Positions 16,110 to 24,647 are shown, counted from the stretch's first letter. The stretch is 64,000 bases of DNA from Pseudoclavibacter chungangensis (GCF_013410545.1 NZ_JACCFV010000001.1:3286001-3350000), one strand, 5' to 3'. Notes: generated by a model from the sequence alone, not told the origin. Program-made: numbers and translations.

Positions 16110-17723
16110 ATGGACCAGCTCACCCTGCTCCTCGAGGGCTTCGCGGGCGCGCTCACGCCCATCAACCTGCTCTGGGTGCTCATCGGCGCCGTACTCGGTA
16201 CCGCGGTCGGCGTCCTCCCCGGCCTCGGCTCCTCCATGGCCGTCGCGCTCCTGCTCCCGATCACGTTCAGCCTCGACCCGACGGCCGCGTTCATCATGTT
16301 CGCGGGCATCTACTTCGGCGGCCTGTTCGGCGACTCGACCGCGGGTATCCTCCTCAATACCCCCGGCAATTCGACGGCGATCGCCTCCTCCTTCGAGGGC
16401 AACCGCATGGCCCGCAGCGGGCGCGCCGGGAAGGCGCTCGCGACGGCCGCGCTCGGCGCGTTCTTCGGTGGTCTGCTCGCGACGACCGTGACCGTGTTCG
16501 CGATGCCGCTGCTCGTGCGGATGGCGACGATGTTCGGGCCCGCCGAGTACTTCGCCCTCGCCGTGTTCGCGTTCCTCGCCGTGAGCTCCGTCGTGTCCGA
16601 GTCGATCGTGCGTGGACTCCTGTCGCTCGCCGTCGGGCTCGCGCTCATGCTCATCGGCATCGACGGCCCGTCGGGCACCGAGCGGTTCACGTTCGGGCTG
16701 CCACAACTGTTCGACGGCCTGTCGATCGTCGTCATCACGGTCGGATTGCTCGCGCTCGGCGAGGTCTTCTCGGTCGCGTCCCGCATCCATCGTGAGGACG
16801 GCTCGATGGAGGTCATCACGCAGGGCCGCGCCCGACTCTCGCGCGACGACTTCCGGCGCGCGGCGCCCGCGTGGCTCCGCGGGACGGCGTTCGGTCTGCC
16901 GTTCGGCATCATCCCCGCGGGCGGCGCCGAGGTGCCGACGTTCCTCGCCTACGGCACGGAGAAGCGCCTCGCGAAGCGCCGGGGCGACGCGAACTTCGGG
17001 ACGACCGGCAGCATCCGTGGCCTCGCCGCGCCCGAGGCCGCGGGGAACGCGACGGCGGGAACGGCGATGGGCGCGCTCCTCGCGCTGGGGCTGCCGACAT
17101 CGGCGACGGCGGCGATCATGCTCGCGGCGTTCCAGCAGTACGGGCTGCAACCCGGGCCGCTGCTCTTCACGAAGACCCCCGATCTCGTGTGGACGCTCAT
17201 CGCGTCGCTGTTCCTCGGCCTCGTCGCGCTGCTCGTGCTGAACCTCGGGTTCGCGTCGCTCTGGGCGAAGCTGCTGCTGATCCCGAAGCACTACCTCTAT
17301 GCGGGGATCGCGCTGCTCTCGGTGCTCGGCGTCTACGCGATGGGATCGTCGGTCGTCGACGTGTGGGCGCTCGTCGCGATCGGCCTCGTCGGTCTGCTCA
17401 TGCGGCGCTTCCGGGTGCCGCTCGCGCCGGTCATGATCGCGGTCGTTCTCGGGCCGCTCGCCGAGACGGAGTTGCGCCGCGCGCTCGCCGTGTCGGAGGG
17501 CGATCCGGCGGCCCTCGTGTCGAGTCCGTTCACGATCACGCTCTACCTGGTGCTCGTGGTCGTCGCGATCGTGTCGGTCGTGCAGCACGTGCGCAACCGT
17601 CGCCGCTCGGCGACAGCCGCGGCGAACGCCCCGGCCGGCGAGGACACGACCGACGTGCCGGTCACGCCGTCGGCGACCGCACCCGCCGCCGAACGGGTGC
17701 CCCCACGCGACACGACCCCCTGA
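16110..17723 (+). CDS. tctA: Tripartite tricarboxylate transporter large permease subunit
   Basis: TctA is the large permease of the TTT family, driving solute uptake with an ion gradient. The 537-residue protein has many helices. The signature GVLPGLGSSMAVALLLPITF lies at about residues 32-51 and its duplicated counterpart around PFGIIPAGGAEVPTFLAYGTE, with the second Gly-rich region AAGNATAGTAMGALLALGLP. These two inverted-topology motifs are diagnostic of TctA. A hydrophilic tail of about 45 residues ends the protein. The ATG at 16110 is one nt after the tctB stop. Confidence 0.95.
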   Translation: MDQLTLLLEGFAGALTPINLLWVLIGAVLGTAVGVLPGLGSSMAVALLLPITFSLDPTAAFIMFAGIYFGGLFGDSTAGILLNTPGNSTAIASSFEGNRMARSGRAGKALATAALGAFFGGLLATTVTVFAMPLLVRMATMFGPAEYFALAVFAFLAVSSVVSESIVRGLLSLAVGLALMLIGIDGPSGTERFTFGLPQLFDGLSIVVITVGLLALGEVFSVASRIHREDGSMEVITQGRARLSRDDFRRAAPAWLRGTAFGLPFGIIPAGGAEVPTFLAYGTEKRLAKRRGDANFGTTGSIRGLAAPEAAGNATAGTAMGALLALGLPTSATAAIMLAAFQQYGLQPGPLLFTKTPDLVWTLIASLFLGLVALLVLNLGFASLWAKLLLIPKHYLYAGIALLSVLGVYAMGSSVVDVWALVAIGLVGLLMRRFRVPLAPVMIAVVLGPLAETELRRALAVSEGDPAALVSSPFTITLYLVLVVVAIVSVVQHVRNRRRSATAAANAPAGEDTTDVPVTPSATAPAAERVPPRDTTP

Positions 17724-17783
17724 CCGCACAACGACCGCGACCGCGAGGCGACGACGACGGAACCCGAGTCACGCGCGACGAAA

Positions 17784-17836
17784 AAAGCCGGGTTGTTGCT
17801 ACCGGGCCCGGGGCCCGGTAGCAACAACCCGGCTTT
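17784..17836. terminator. Family B palindrome, copy 1: 26-bp inverted repeat
   Basis: Arms 17784-17809 and 17811-17836 are perfect reverse complements with a single central base. An A-run (17781-17786) and a matching CTTTCTT side make it look like a bidirectional intrinsic terminator between the converging tctA and lipoate-ligase genes. The same core, GCCGGGTTGTTGCTACC, occurs at 50818-50866. Confidence 0.8.
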
Positions 17837-17888
17837 CTTCCTGCGTCGTCCGCGCCGGGTGGGTCGCGCGGCTGGGGCAGGGGCAGGG

Positions 17889-18941
17889 TCAGGGGACGCG
17901 GAACGTCCACTCCTTCGATGCGAACTTCGAGTCCGCGAGTTCGCGTGCCCGCGCGAGCTCCTCGTCCGTCGCGTGCACGCGGGTCCCGCCGTGCTCCGAG
18001 ACGAACGTCGCCTCGAGCCGGTCGATGATCTCCTCACGCGGTAGGCCCGTCTGTGTCTTCAGCGGGCTCACGCGCTTCTTCGCCGACGTCGTGCCCTTGT
18101 CGCTCAGCTTCTCGCGGCCGATGCGCAACACCTCGACCATGCGATCCGCGTCGATGTCGTAGCTGAGCGTCGCGTGGTGCAGCACGGCACCGGAGCCGAG
18201 CCGCTTCTGGGCCGCGCCGCCGATCTTGCCGGACGGTGAGGCGATGTCGTTGAGTGGCTGGTACACCGCATCGACCCCGATCGAGTGGAGCCCGTCGAGC
18301 ACCCACTCGTCGAGGAACGCGTACGACTCGGCGAACGACATGCCCTGCACGAGCTCGGCGGGGACGTAGAGCGAGTACGTCACGATCGATCCCGCCTCCA
18401 TGAACATCGCCCCGCCACCGGTGATGCGCCGGATGACGTCGACGTCGTACTTCTCGGCGTTCTCGAGGTCGACCTCGTTGCGCACCGACTGGAACGAACC
18501 GATGATGACCGCCGTCCGGTCCCAATCGCGCCAGAACCGCAGCGTCGGCTTGCGCCGACCCGCGCCGACCTCCTCCGTGAGCACCTGGTCGAGTGCGACG
18601 TGCACGCGTGGCTCGAGCGGGCCCGTCTCGAGGATCTGCCAGTCGAGCTCGCGCCAATCGCGCGCCCGCGTCGTCGCGCGCCGCACGACGACGCCGATCG
18701 CCTCGGGTGAGAAGCCGAGCAGGTGCGCGTCGGGCCGCAGCCCCGCGGTGACGGCGGCCGCGATCTCCTCCGCGGTCGACTCGAGCGGAAGGCCGTCGAC
18801 GGCAGCGTTGATGTCGTCGAGCGCCTCGTCGGGCTCGAGGAAGAAGTCGCCCGCCACGCGCGTGTTCGTGAGGATGCCGTCGACCGCGTCGACGTCGACC
18901 ACCACGAGCTTGCCGCCCGGGACCTTGAACTCTCCGTGCAC
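17889..18941 (-). CDS. Lipoate-protein ligase A family protein with N-terminal accessory domain
   Basis: The protein would attach lipoate or octanoate to lipoyl domains of 2-oxoacid dehydrogenases or the glycine cleavage H protein. It has 350 residues. Residues 1-about 85 resemble the LplA accessory (C-terminal type) domain, and the BPL/LplA catalytic domain follows. RRITGGGAMF (near 171) is the lipoate-binding RRxxGGG motif, and GKIGGAAQ supplies the catalytic Lys near 238. The accessory domain comes first, opposite to E. coli LplA. The GTG at 18941 fits the domain start, with GGAAGG about 10 nt upstream. It lies between the two palindromes at 17784 and 19042. Confidence 0.88.
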   Translation of the reverse strand: MHGEFKVPGGKLVVVDVDAVDGILTNTRVAGDFFLEPDEALDDINAAVDGLPLESTAEEIAAAVTAGLRPDAHLLGFSPEAIGVVVRRATTRARDWRELDWQILETGPLEPRVHVALDQVLTEEVGAGRRKPTLRFWRDWDRTAVIIGSFQSVRNEVDLENAEKYDVDVIRRITGGGAMFMEAGSIVTYSLYVPAELVQGMSFAESYAFLDEWVLDGLHSIGVDAVYQPLNDIASPSGKIGGAAQKRLGSGAVLHHATLSYDIDADRMVEVLRIGREKLSDKGTTSAKKRVSPLKTQTGLPREEIIDRLEATFVSEHGGTRVHATDEELARARELADSKFASKEWTFRVP

Positions 18942-19041
18942 AGGAAAACCGCCTTCCCGGGATGGCTCCCGGCTCGTCACCGAGGCGGGCGGGACGCACC
19001 GCCGCGCCGACGGTACCACCGACCGTTCCGGCACCGGGCCC

Positions 19042-19102
19042 GAGTTCCGGGTGGTTTTCGGGGTTCCGGGTGCCCCGGAACCCCGAAAACCACCCGGAAC
19101 TC
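19042..19102. terminator. Family A palindrome, copy 2: 29-bp perfect inverted repeat
   Basis: Arms 19042-19070 and 19074-19102 flank a TGC loop. The element lies about 60 bp past the 3' end of the leftward alpha/beta hydrolase gene and 100 bp upstream of the lipoate-ligase start, so it could end hydrolase transcription. The inner core matches copy 1 (5168-5230) while the outer bases differ in a compensating way (GAATA/TATTC there, GAGTT/AACTC here). Confidence 0.8.
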
Positions 19103-19164
19103 CGATCGTCAGGTGAGGGCGATCGTCAGGGTCAGTGCGGGGCGAGGGCAGGGCAGGGCAGGGG

Positions 19165-20058
19165 TCAGCGTCGGGGGAAGCGGGTGTCGAGCCAGTGGAC
19201 GAGGTCGGCGACGACCTCGTCACGGTTCGTCTCGTTCACGATCTCGTGCCGCGCGCCCTCGTAGACGATGTGCGTCACATCGCTCAGGCCGGTGCGGCGC
19301 CGATAGACGCGCGCGAGCGCCCGCGGGCCGCGCGCTCCGAAGCCGATCGAGTCCTCCGAACCACCCATCACGAGCACGGGCACGTCATCGACCCGCGCCG
19401 ACCACGACGACGGCGGCAGATGCAGGAGCTGCAGCTTGCCGAGCGTGTTCCACACCGGATCCGCGCCGATGTCGAACGTGAGCGGATCGGTGATGAACGC
19501 CGCCTGCACCTCCGGGTCGCGCGAGAGCCACTGCACACCCGAGGAGTCCGGCTGGAACGCGCCGTCGAGGTCGCCGCCGTTCAGGTAGCCGGGCACCGCG
19601 AGGGTCGTGCCCGAGAGCACGAGCGCGTCGAGCAGCCGGCTCCGACGAGCGAGCAGTTGCTGTGCGAGCAGCGAGCCCCAGCTGTGTCCGAAGAGGACGA
19701 GCGGCAGGCCCTGGTCGCGGTGCCGGACCTCCTCGACGACCTGTACGAGCGCGTCGAGCGCCGTCCGGTTCTGCCCCTCGCCGAGACGCCCGTAGCTGTC
19801 ACCGGCGCGACCGGTGCGGCCGTGGCCGAGGTGGTCGTCGGCGGTCACGGCGTACCCCGCCGCATTGAGATCGGCGGCGAGCGCCGCGTAGCGGCCGGCG
19901 TGCTCGCCCGCGCCGTGCGCGATGTGCACGACCGCGCGGGGCGACTCGACGGGCCACGAGTGCAGGACGACGGGGATCGACCGGCCGCGCGGACCGAGGA
20001 CCGAGATCTCCTCGATCGCGTGCCCGTCCTCGGGCTCCGGGATCACGGTGCCGGTCAC
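19165..20058 (-). CDS. Alpha/beta hydrolase, monoacylglycerol lipase-like
   Basis: A 297-residue serine hydrolase of the Hydrolase_4 (lysophospholipase/monoglyceride lipase) type. The oxyanion segment HGAGEHAGRY is near residue 45, the nucleophile elbow GHSWGS near 123-128, the acidic residue in MGGSEDSIGF and the catalytic His in YEGARHEIVNE. No signal peptide is seen, so a cytoplasmic enzyme on lipid esters is likely. The GTG at 20058 was chosen as the nearest start before the conserved domain; no strong ribosome binding site helps. It follows the transglutaminase cluster on the same strand after 124 bp. Confidence 0.87.
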   Translation of the reverse strand: MTGTVIPEPEDGHAIEEISVLGPRGRSIPVVLHSWPVESPRAVVHIAHGAGEHAGRYAALAADLNAAGYAVTADDHLGHGRTGRAGDSYGRLGEGQNRTALDALVQVVEEVRHRDQGLPLVLFGHSWGSLLAQQLLARRSRLLDALVLSGTTLAVPGYLNGGDLDGAFQPDSSGVQWLSRDPEVQAAFITDPLTFDIGADPVWNTLGKLQLLHLPPSSWSARVDDVPVLVMGGSEDSIGFGARGPRALARVYRRRTGLSDVTHIVYEGARHEIVNETNRDEVVADLVHWLDTRFPRR

Positions 20059-20182
20059 GACCGCACCACCGGGTCCTGCGGCCGCGCCGGGCGACGGTTC
20101 CCGACGGGAACCGGAGCGCGAGCCGCGCCTCGCCGCCCCGCGCCCGACGCATCGCACGGCACGCGAACGCCGGCGTTCACGC

Positions 20183-21031
20183 TCACGCCTCCCGCGTGAT
20201 CTCGACCTTGACGAACATCTCGGACGAGAACAGTCCCGCGTACACGCCGCGCAGCGGCGGCACATCGTTGTAGTCGCGGCCGTGACCGACGAGCACGTGA
20301 CGCTCGCCGATCTCGACGTCGTTCGTGGGGTCCCAGCCACGCCATGCGCCGTCCCAGTACTCGACCCACGCGTGCGACTCGCCGTCGACCGTTTGCCCGA
20401 GGGGAGCGTCGGGCTGCGGGTGCAGGTACCCCGAGACGTACCTCGACGGGATGCCCACGGCACGCAGTGCTCCGAGCGCGATGTGTGAGATGTCCTGACA
20501 CACGCCGCGCCGCTCGACCCATGCCTCCTCGGCGGTCGTGCGCACGCCCGTGACCCCGGCCTCGAACTCGACGGAGTGGTGCACGGTCGAGAGGATCTCG
20601 GCGGCAGCGGCGTCGGGGCTCGAGGTGCGGGCGCGCGCATCGAGCGCGATCGCGACGACCTCGGCGGGCGGCGTCGTGAGCAAGGTCTGTTCGGTCTGTT
20701 CGACGAGGTCGACGGAACGCTCCCGCGCTGCGTCGATGCCGTGCCAGTCGAGCGCGGCGTCCAGCCGTGGCCCGCGCGGCGTGACCTCGACGAGGCTCGC
20801 CGCGGTGAGCGAGAGCTCGTGGTGACCACTCAGCACGTCGAAGGCCGTGACCTTCGTTCCCCAGTAGTCGATGTAGCTGTGGGTCGACGTCGACGGGAGC
20901 ACGTCGAGGTGCGAGTACAGGACGTACTGCCCGTTCGCCGCGGCGGGCAGCATGCGCGCCTCGTTGTAGGACGTGTGCACGTCACCCTCGTAGCGGAAGC
21001 CCGTCGAGTGACGGATGCGGATGCGGCTCAT
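20183..21031 (-). CDS. Transglutaminase-like protein of the ATP-grasp/alpha-E cluster
   Basis: A 282-residue papain-fold protein with an N-terminal beta domain (RIRHSTGFRYEGDVHTSYNE, typical of the bacterial transglutaminase-like N region). The catalytic domain has Cys in RRGVCQDISH near 176, His in ESHAWVEYWD and Asp in GWDPTNDVEIG. All three triad residues are present. Such proteins are thought to act as peptidases or amide-forming enzymes rather than true transglutaminases. The ATG overlaps the alpha-E stop by 4 nt, placing it last in a three-gene operon. Confidence 0.9.
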   Translation of the reverse strand: MSRIRIRHSTGFRYEGDVHTSYNEARMLPAAANGQYVLYSHLDVLPSTSTHSYIDYWGTKVTAFDVLSGHHELSLTAASLVEVTPRGPRLDAALDWHGIDAARERSVDLVEQTEQTLLTTPPAEVVAIALDARARTSSPDAAAAEILSTVHHSVEFEAGVTGVRTTAEEAWVERRGVCQDISHIALGALRAVGIPSRYVSGYLHPQPDAPLGQTVDGESHAWVEYWDGAWRGWDPTNDVEIGERHVLVGHGRDYNDVPPLRGVYAGLFSSEMFVKVEITREA

Positions 21032-21969
21032 GTCAGTTCTCCCACCCAGCTCGAAGCGGTGATCGAGGGGAAGTAGCGTTCGCGGATCGACTCGGACGCC
21101 TCGGACACGGCGCGCTGAACCCCCTCCATGAACAGCGGCAGATCGGTGAGCGTGTCGCTGATCGGCCGGTACTCGAAGTCGCTGCGGATGTGCCCGAGCA
21201 GTCGCTGGGCCTGGTCGGTGTTGCCGATCCGGTCCTGTCGCTCGTGCCTCGGCTGCAGGTCGTAGAGGCACCGGAGCGCCGTCGAGACCGAGAACATGAT
21301 CGAGCGCGGGAAGAGCCGGTCGAGCAGGAGGAACTCGGCCGCGTTCGCCGCCGAGGGCATGCCGCGGTACGTGCGCAGGTAGGCCTCGTACGCGCCGCAG
21401 GAGCGGAGGATCGTCGTCCACGACGCGCCGGACGCCTCGGTGAGCGAGCGCGTCGCGAGCAGGCGCGCGGTCATGTCGGCGCGTTCGAGGGAGCGACCGA
21501 GAAGCATGAACTGGTAGGCGTCGTCGCGGCTCGATCCCGAGTCGACGATGCCCATCGCGAGGGCGCTGCGCTCGCGCACCCACGCGAACAATTCGTGCAC
21601 CTTCTCCTGGCGGACGCCGAACGGCATGCGCGAGTACGTCGCGTTGAGGCACTCCCAGAGCTCGCTCGACACGATCTCGCGGGCGCGCCGCGCGTTCTCG
21701 CGTGCGGCGTTGACGGAGTGTGCGATGGAGGAGGACTGCGAGCGGTCGACGGCCATGAGGTTGAACACGTCGGTGCGGTTGAGCTCGCGCTCGGGCTGTA
21801 CGTCGGCGGCGCCCATGACGCTCAGGAGGGAGCGGCAGGCGGTCGCCTCGTCGACCCAGGGGTCCTCGAGGAGGAGTTGGAGGTGCACGTCGAGGATGCG
21901 CGCCGTCCCGTCCGCACGCTCGATGTAGCGGCCGATCCAGAACAGCGATTCGGCGATGCGGCTCAGCAT
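21028..21969 (-). CDS. Alpha-E domain protein (DUF403)
   Basis: A 313-residue, almost wholly alpha-helical protein. It starts MLSRIAESLFWIGRYIERAD, the hallmark of alpha-E proteins, and has the further conserved segments NAARENARRAREIVSSELWE and LLGRSLERADMTARLL. No enzyme activity is known. Alpha-E proteins are found next to circularly permuted ATP-grasp and transglutaminase genes, as here. Its start overlaps the end of the ATP-grasp gene (21963) and its stop overlaps the transglutaminase start. Confidence 0.92.
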   Translation of the reverse strand: MLSRIAESLFWIGRYIERADGTARILDVHLQLLLEDPWVDEATACRSLLSVMGAADVQPERELNRTDVFNLMAVDRSQSSSIAHSVNAARENARRAREIVSSELWECLNATYSRMPFGVRQEKVHELFAWVRERSALAMGIVDSGSSRDDAYQFMLLGRSLERADMTARLLATRSLTEASGASWTTILRSCGAYEAYLRTYRGMPSAANAAEFLLLDRLFPRSIMFSVSTALRCLYDLQPRHERQDRIGNTDQAQRLLGHIRSDFEYRPISDTLTDLPLFMEGVQRAVSEASESIRERYFPSITASSWVGELT

Positions 21970-23897
21970 GGCGTCTCCTCCGATCCGGCGGCGGCGCACG
22001 TCGTGGCCTGTTGCTGCTGTTCCTGCTGGTCGACGACGCCGGGTGGTGGCCCGTCGGGCGGCGACTGGTCCTGGCGCGCGACGCCCGCGGCGTCGCCCGG
22101 GGCGCGTTCGCCCGGAGCGCGTTCGCCGGGCGGATGCGCGTGCCGCGGCGCGGGACGCGTGACGGCGGGATCGCTCACGTAGGCCTGCTCGGCGCGCAGG
22201 GGTGCGGGCCGCTCGGGCTCGGACCGGTGCCGGTCGCCCGTCGCCTCGCCGCGCGCGTCGTCGCGCCGTCGCGAGGACTCGTCGACGGGGTCCGACTTCG
22301 GCGGGATGATGCGCAGGACACCCGTCGCGGGGTGGGCCGTGTCGCTCGCGTCGGTCTGGTCGTCGAGGAGCTCCTCGACGCCGTGCGATTGCGATTGCGA
22401 TTGGGTCTGCACGAAGCTGCGCTCCGAGCCGACGACCCACGTGTCCTTCGAGCCGCCGCCCTGCGAGGAGTTGACGACGAGCTGCCCCTCGGGGAGCGCG
22501 ACGCGCGTGAGACCGCCGGGCAGCACCCACACGTCGTTGCCGTCGTTCACGGCGAACGGCCGCAGGTCGGCGTGCCGGGGGCGCATGCCCTCGTCGACGA
22601 GGGTCGGGATCGTCGAGAGCTGCACGACGGGCTGCGCGATCCAGCCGCGCGGGTCCTTGAGGAGGCGTTCGCGCATGAGTTCGAGTTCGAGCTTCGACGC
22701 CTTCGGGCCGATCATGAGGCCCTTGCCGCCGGAGCCGTCGACGGGCTTGACGACGAGCTCGTCGAGCCGGTCGAGCACCTCCTCGAGCGCGTCGGGCTCC
22801 TCGAGCCGCCACGTGTCGACGTTCGGGATGATCGCGTCCTCGGAGAGGTAGTAGCGGATGAGCGCGGGCATGTACGTGTAGACGAGCTTGTCGTCGGCGA
22901 CGCCGTTGCCGACCGCGTTCGCGAGGGTGACGCGGCCCTGGAGCGCGGCGGTCATGAGGCCCGGCGAGCCGAGCATCGAGTCGCGGCGGAAGTGCAGCGG
23001 GTCGAGGAAGTCGTCGTCGACGCGACGGTAGATGACGTCGACGCGGCGCGGGCCGGCGGTCGTGCGCATCCAGACGCGGCCACCCGAGGTGAACAGGTCG
23101 CGGCCCTCGACGAGCTCGACGCCCATGAGGCGGGCGAGGAGCGTGTGCTCGAAGTAGGCGGAGTTGTAGACGCCCGGCGTGAGCACGACGACGGTCGGGT
23201 CGTCGACGCCCTCGGGAGCGGAGGCGCGCAGGGCCGCGAGGAGGCGGTGCGGGTAGTCCCCGACGGGCAGGACGCGCATGCGCGTGAACAGCTCGGGGAG
23301 TGTCTGGGCCATCGCGCGACGGTTCGAGATGACGTAGCTGACGCCCGAGGGGACGCGCACGTTGTCCTCGAGCACGCGCATCTCGCCGTGCTCGTCGCGG
23401 ATGAGGTCGATGCCGGACACCTGGATGCGCACGCCGTTGGACGGCCGGATGCCCTTCGCGACACGGTGGTAGTGGATCGACGAGGAGATGAGCTTGGCGG
23501 GGATTAGCCCGTCCGCGATGGCGCGCTGCTCGCCGTAGACGTCGTCGAGGAAGTGCTCGAGCGCGCGGACGCGCTGCTTGAGGCCGGCCTCGATCTTCTG
23601 CCATTCGGTGCGCTCGATGACGCGCGGGACGACGTCGAGCGGGAACGGCCGCTCCTCCCCCGCGAAGTCGAACGTGACGCCCTGCGCGAGGTAGGAGTCC
23701 GCGAGCGCGTCGGAGCGATGGCGGATCTGCTCCTGGTTCATGCCCGCGAGGACGTCGTAGAGATCTCGGTACGCGCGCCGCGGATCGAGATCTCCGTCGG
23801 GGTCGGTGCCCCGGAACATCTCGTCGAACGCGGGCACGATCGCTTCCGCGTGCTGACGCGCCAGCGCGTCGCCGTAGCCGTCGAAGAGGTCACCCAT
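21963..23897 (-). CDS. Circularly permuted ATP-grasp protein (DUF404/DUF407)
   Basis: A 644-residue putative peptide- or amide-bond ligase. The core, residues 1-about 490, shows FPLDVVPRVIERTEWQKIEA, SSSIHYHRVAKGIRPSNGVR, GIDLIRDEHGEMRVLEDNVR, VVLTPGVYNSAYFEHTLLAR and VVKPVDGSGGKGLMIGPKAS, the last resembling the ATP-grasp glycine-rich loop. A hydrophilic tail of about 130 residues, with Pro/Arg/Gln-rich sequence and a QQEQQQQ run, is not part of the family. TAGGCT lies exactly six nt before the ATG. Family members are predicted to make unknown peptides or modify proteins. Confidence 0.92.
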   Translation of the reverse strand: MGDLFDGYGDALARQHAEAIVPAFDEMFRGTDPDGDLDPRRAYRDLYDVLAGMNQEQIRHRSDALADSYLAQGVTFDFAGEERPFPLDVVPRVIERTEWQKIEAGLKQRVRALEHFLDDVYGEQRAIADGLIPAKLISSSIHYHRVAKGIRPSNGVRIQVSGIDLIRDEHGEMRVLEDNVRVPSGVSYVISNRRAMAQTLPELFTRMRVLPVGDYPHRLLAALRASAPEGVDDPTVVVLTPGVYNSAYFEHTLLARLMGVELVEGRDLFTSGGRVWMRTTAGPRRVDVIYRRVDDDFLDPLHFRRDSMLGSPGLMTAALQGRVTLANAVGNGVADDKLVYTYMPALIRYYLSEDAIIPNVDTWRLEEPDALEEVLDRLDELVVKPVDGSGGKGLMIGPKASKLELELMRERLLKDPRGWIAQPVVQLSTIPTLVDEGMRPRHADLRPFAVNDGNDVWVLPGGLTRVALPEGQLVVNSSQGGGSKDTWVVGSERSFVQTQSQSQSHGVEELLDDQTDASDTAHPATGVLRIIPPKSDPVDESSRRRDDARGEATGDRHRSEPERPAPLRAEQAYVSDPAVTRPAPRHAHPPGERAPGERAPGDAAGVARQDQSPPDGPPPGVVDQQEQQQQATTCAAAGSEETPC

Positions 23898-23909
23898 GGT
23901 GGAAGCCTA
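23898..23909 (-). promoter_or_regulatory. Leaderless -10 element of the ATP-grasp operon
   Basis: The minus strand reads TAGGCT (23909-23904), six nt, then the ATG at 23897, identical in hexamer and spacing to pheA. No ribosome binding site is visible. Confidence 0.55.
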
Positions 23910-24006
23910 GTGGGGCGATTGTTTCCGACACTCGACGGATCCCGACCGGGGTCCGGGCCGGGCGTGTCGGTCGTCGCGCGGCCGTGCGGCGGGTCGCGCG
24001 TCCGGG

Positions 24007-24573
24007 CTACGCGTCGATCGAGGTGGGCCCGACGATCCACTCGGCGCGCAGGGGCGAACCGTCGTGGTCGTCGCTCAGGAGCACGACGTCGGCGTTCCCG
24101 AACCGGTGGAAGTGCGGGTTGTCGGTGAGGGTCCCGAGCGCGAGCCGCAGGAGGGTGCCGTGGGTGACGACCACGGCGTCCCGCTCGTCGGCGAGCAGCG
24201 TCCGCAGGGCCTTCGCGCCGCGTTCCGCGACCGCTTCCTCGGGCTCGGCGCCGGGGTAGTAGTGGTCGGGGTGCGTGGCGAGCGTCTCGAAGACGCTCGC
24301 GCCCTCGAACGGCCCGTAGCCGCGCTCGATCACCTCGGGCACGATCTCGGGCTCGGGGAGTTCGAGTCGCGCACCGATGATGCGCGCCGTCTCCTGCGCA
24401 CGCCCGAGCGGCGATGCGACGAGGCGGGTGGCGGGGAACGAGGCGAGTGCCTCGGCGGTTCGCGCGGCCTGCGCGCGTCCCTCGTCGTCGAGTGGGATGT
24501 CGACCTGCCCCTGGAAGCGGTTGAGGGCGTTCCATTCGGTCCTGCCGTGGCGCACGAGGGCGAGGGTCGTCAT
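24007..24573 (-). CDS. Histidine phosphatase (phosphoglycerate mutase-like) family protein
   Basis: A 188-residue single-domain histidine phosphatase. The catalytic RHG is in LVRHGRTEWNALNRFQGQ at the very N-terminus, the second phosphate-binding Arg in SPLGRAQETA, and the distal catalytic His in VVTHGTLLRL. The substrate could be a sugar phosphate or another phosphomonoester. The ATG at 24573 begins just before the conserved strand, and TACGGT lies six nt upstream, so a longer frame is unlikely. It stands alone, 110 bp from the ATP-grasp gene. Confidence 0.92.
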   Translation of the reverse strand: MTTLALVRHGRTEWNALNRFQGQVDIPLDDEGRAQAARTAEALASFPATRLVASPLGRAQETARIIGARLELPEPEIVPEVIERGYGPFEGASVFETLATHPDHYYPGAEPEEAVAERGAKALRTLLADERDAVVVTHGTLLRLALGTLTDNPHFHRFGNADVVLLSDDHDGSPLRAEWIVGPTSIDA

Positions 24574-24585
24574 GCTGCCACCGTA
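24574..24585 (-). promoter_or_regulatory. Leaderless -10 element of the histidine phosphatase gene
   Basis: TACGGT (24585-24580 on the minus strand) followed by GGCAGC and the ATG at 24573. Confidence 0.5.
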
Positions 24586-24632
24586 TCGGAGCGCGACGCG
24601 GTGACCGCACGGAAGCGTCACACCAGCAACGT

Positions 24633-24647
24633 GTTACGATCAGTAAC
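24633..24647. promoter_or_regulatory. Short palindrome upstream of the NTF2-like gene
   Basis: GTTAC-GATCA-GTAAC, 26 bases before the start at 24674, in an unusually AT-rich patch that also holds TAACGAT as a possible -10. It could be an operator; no regulator is encoded next to it. Confidence 0.35.

Noticed and set aside
5168..19102. Family A and B palindromes as insertion-sequence ends
   Set aside because: No transposase, no internal DNA beyond a 1-5 nt loop, and no obvious target duplication next to the arms.
22011..23507. 498-residue frame antisense to the ATP-grasp gene
   Set aside because: Val/Arg/Glu-rich shadow with no domain; the opposite strand encodes a known family over the full length.
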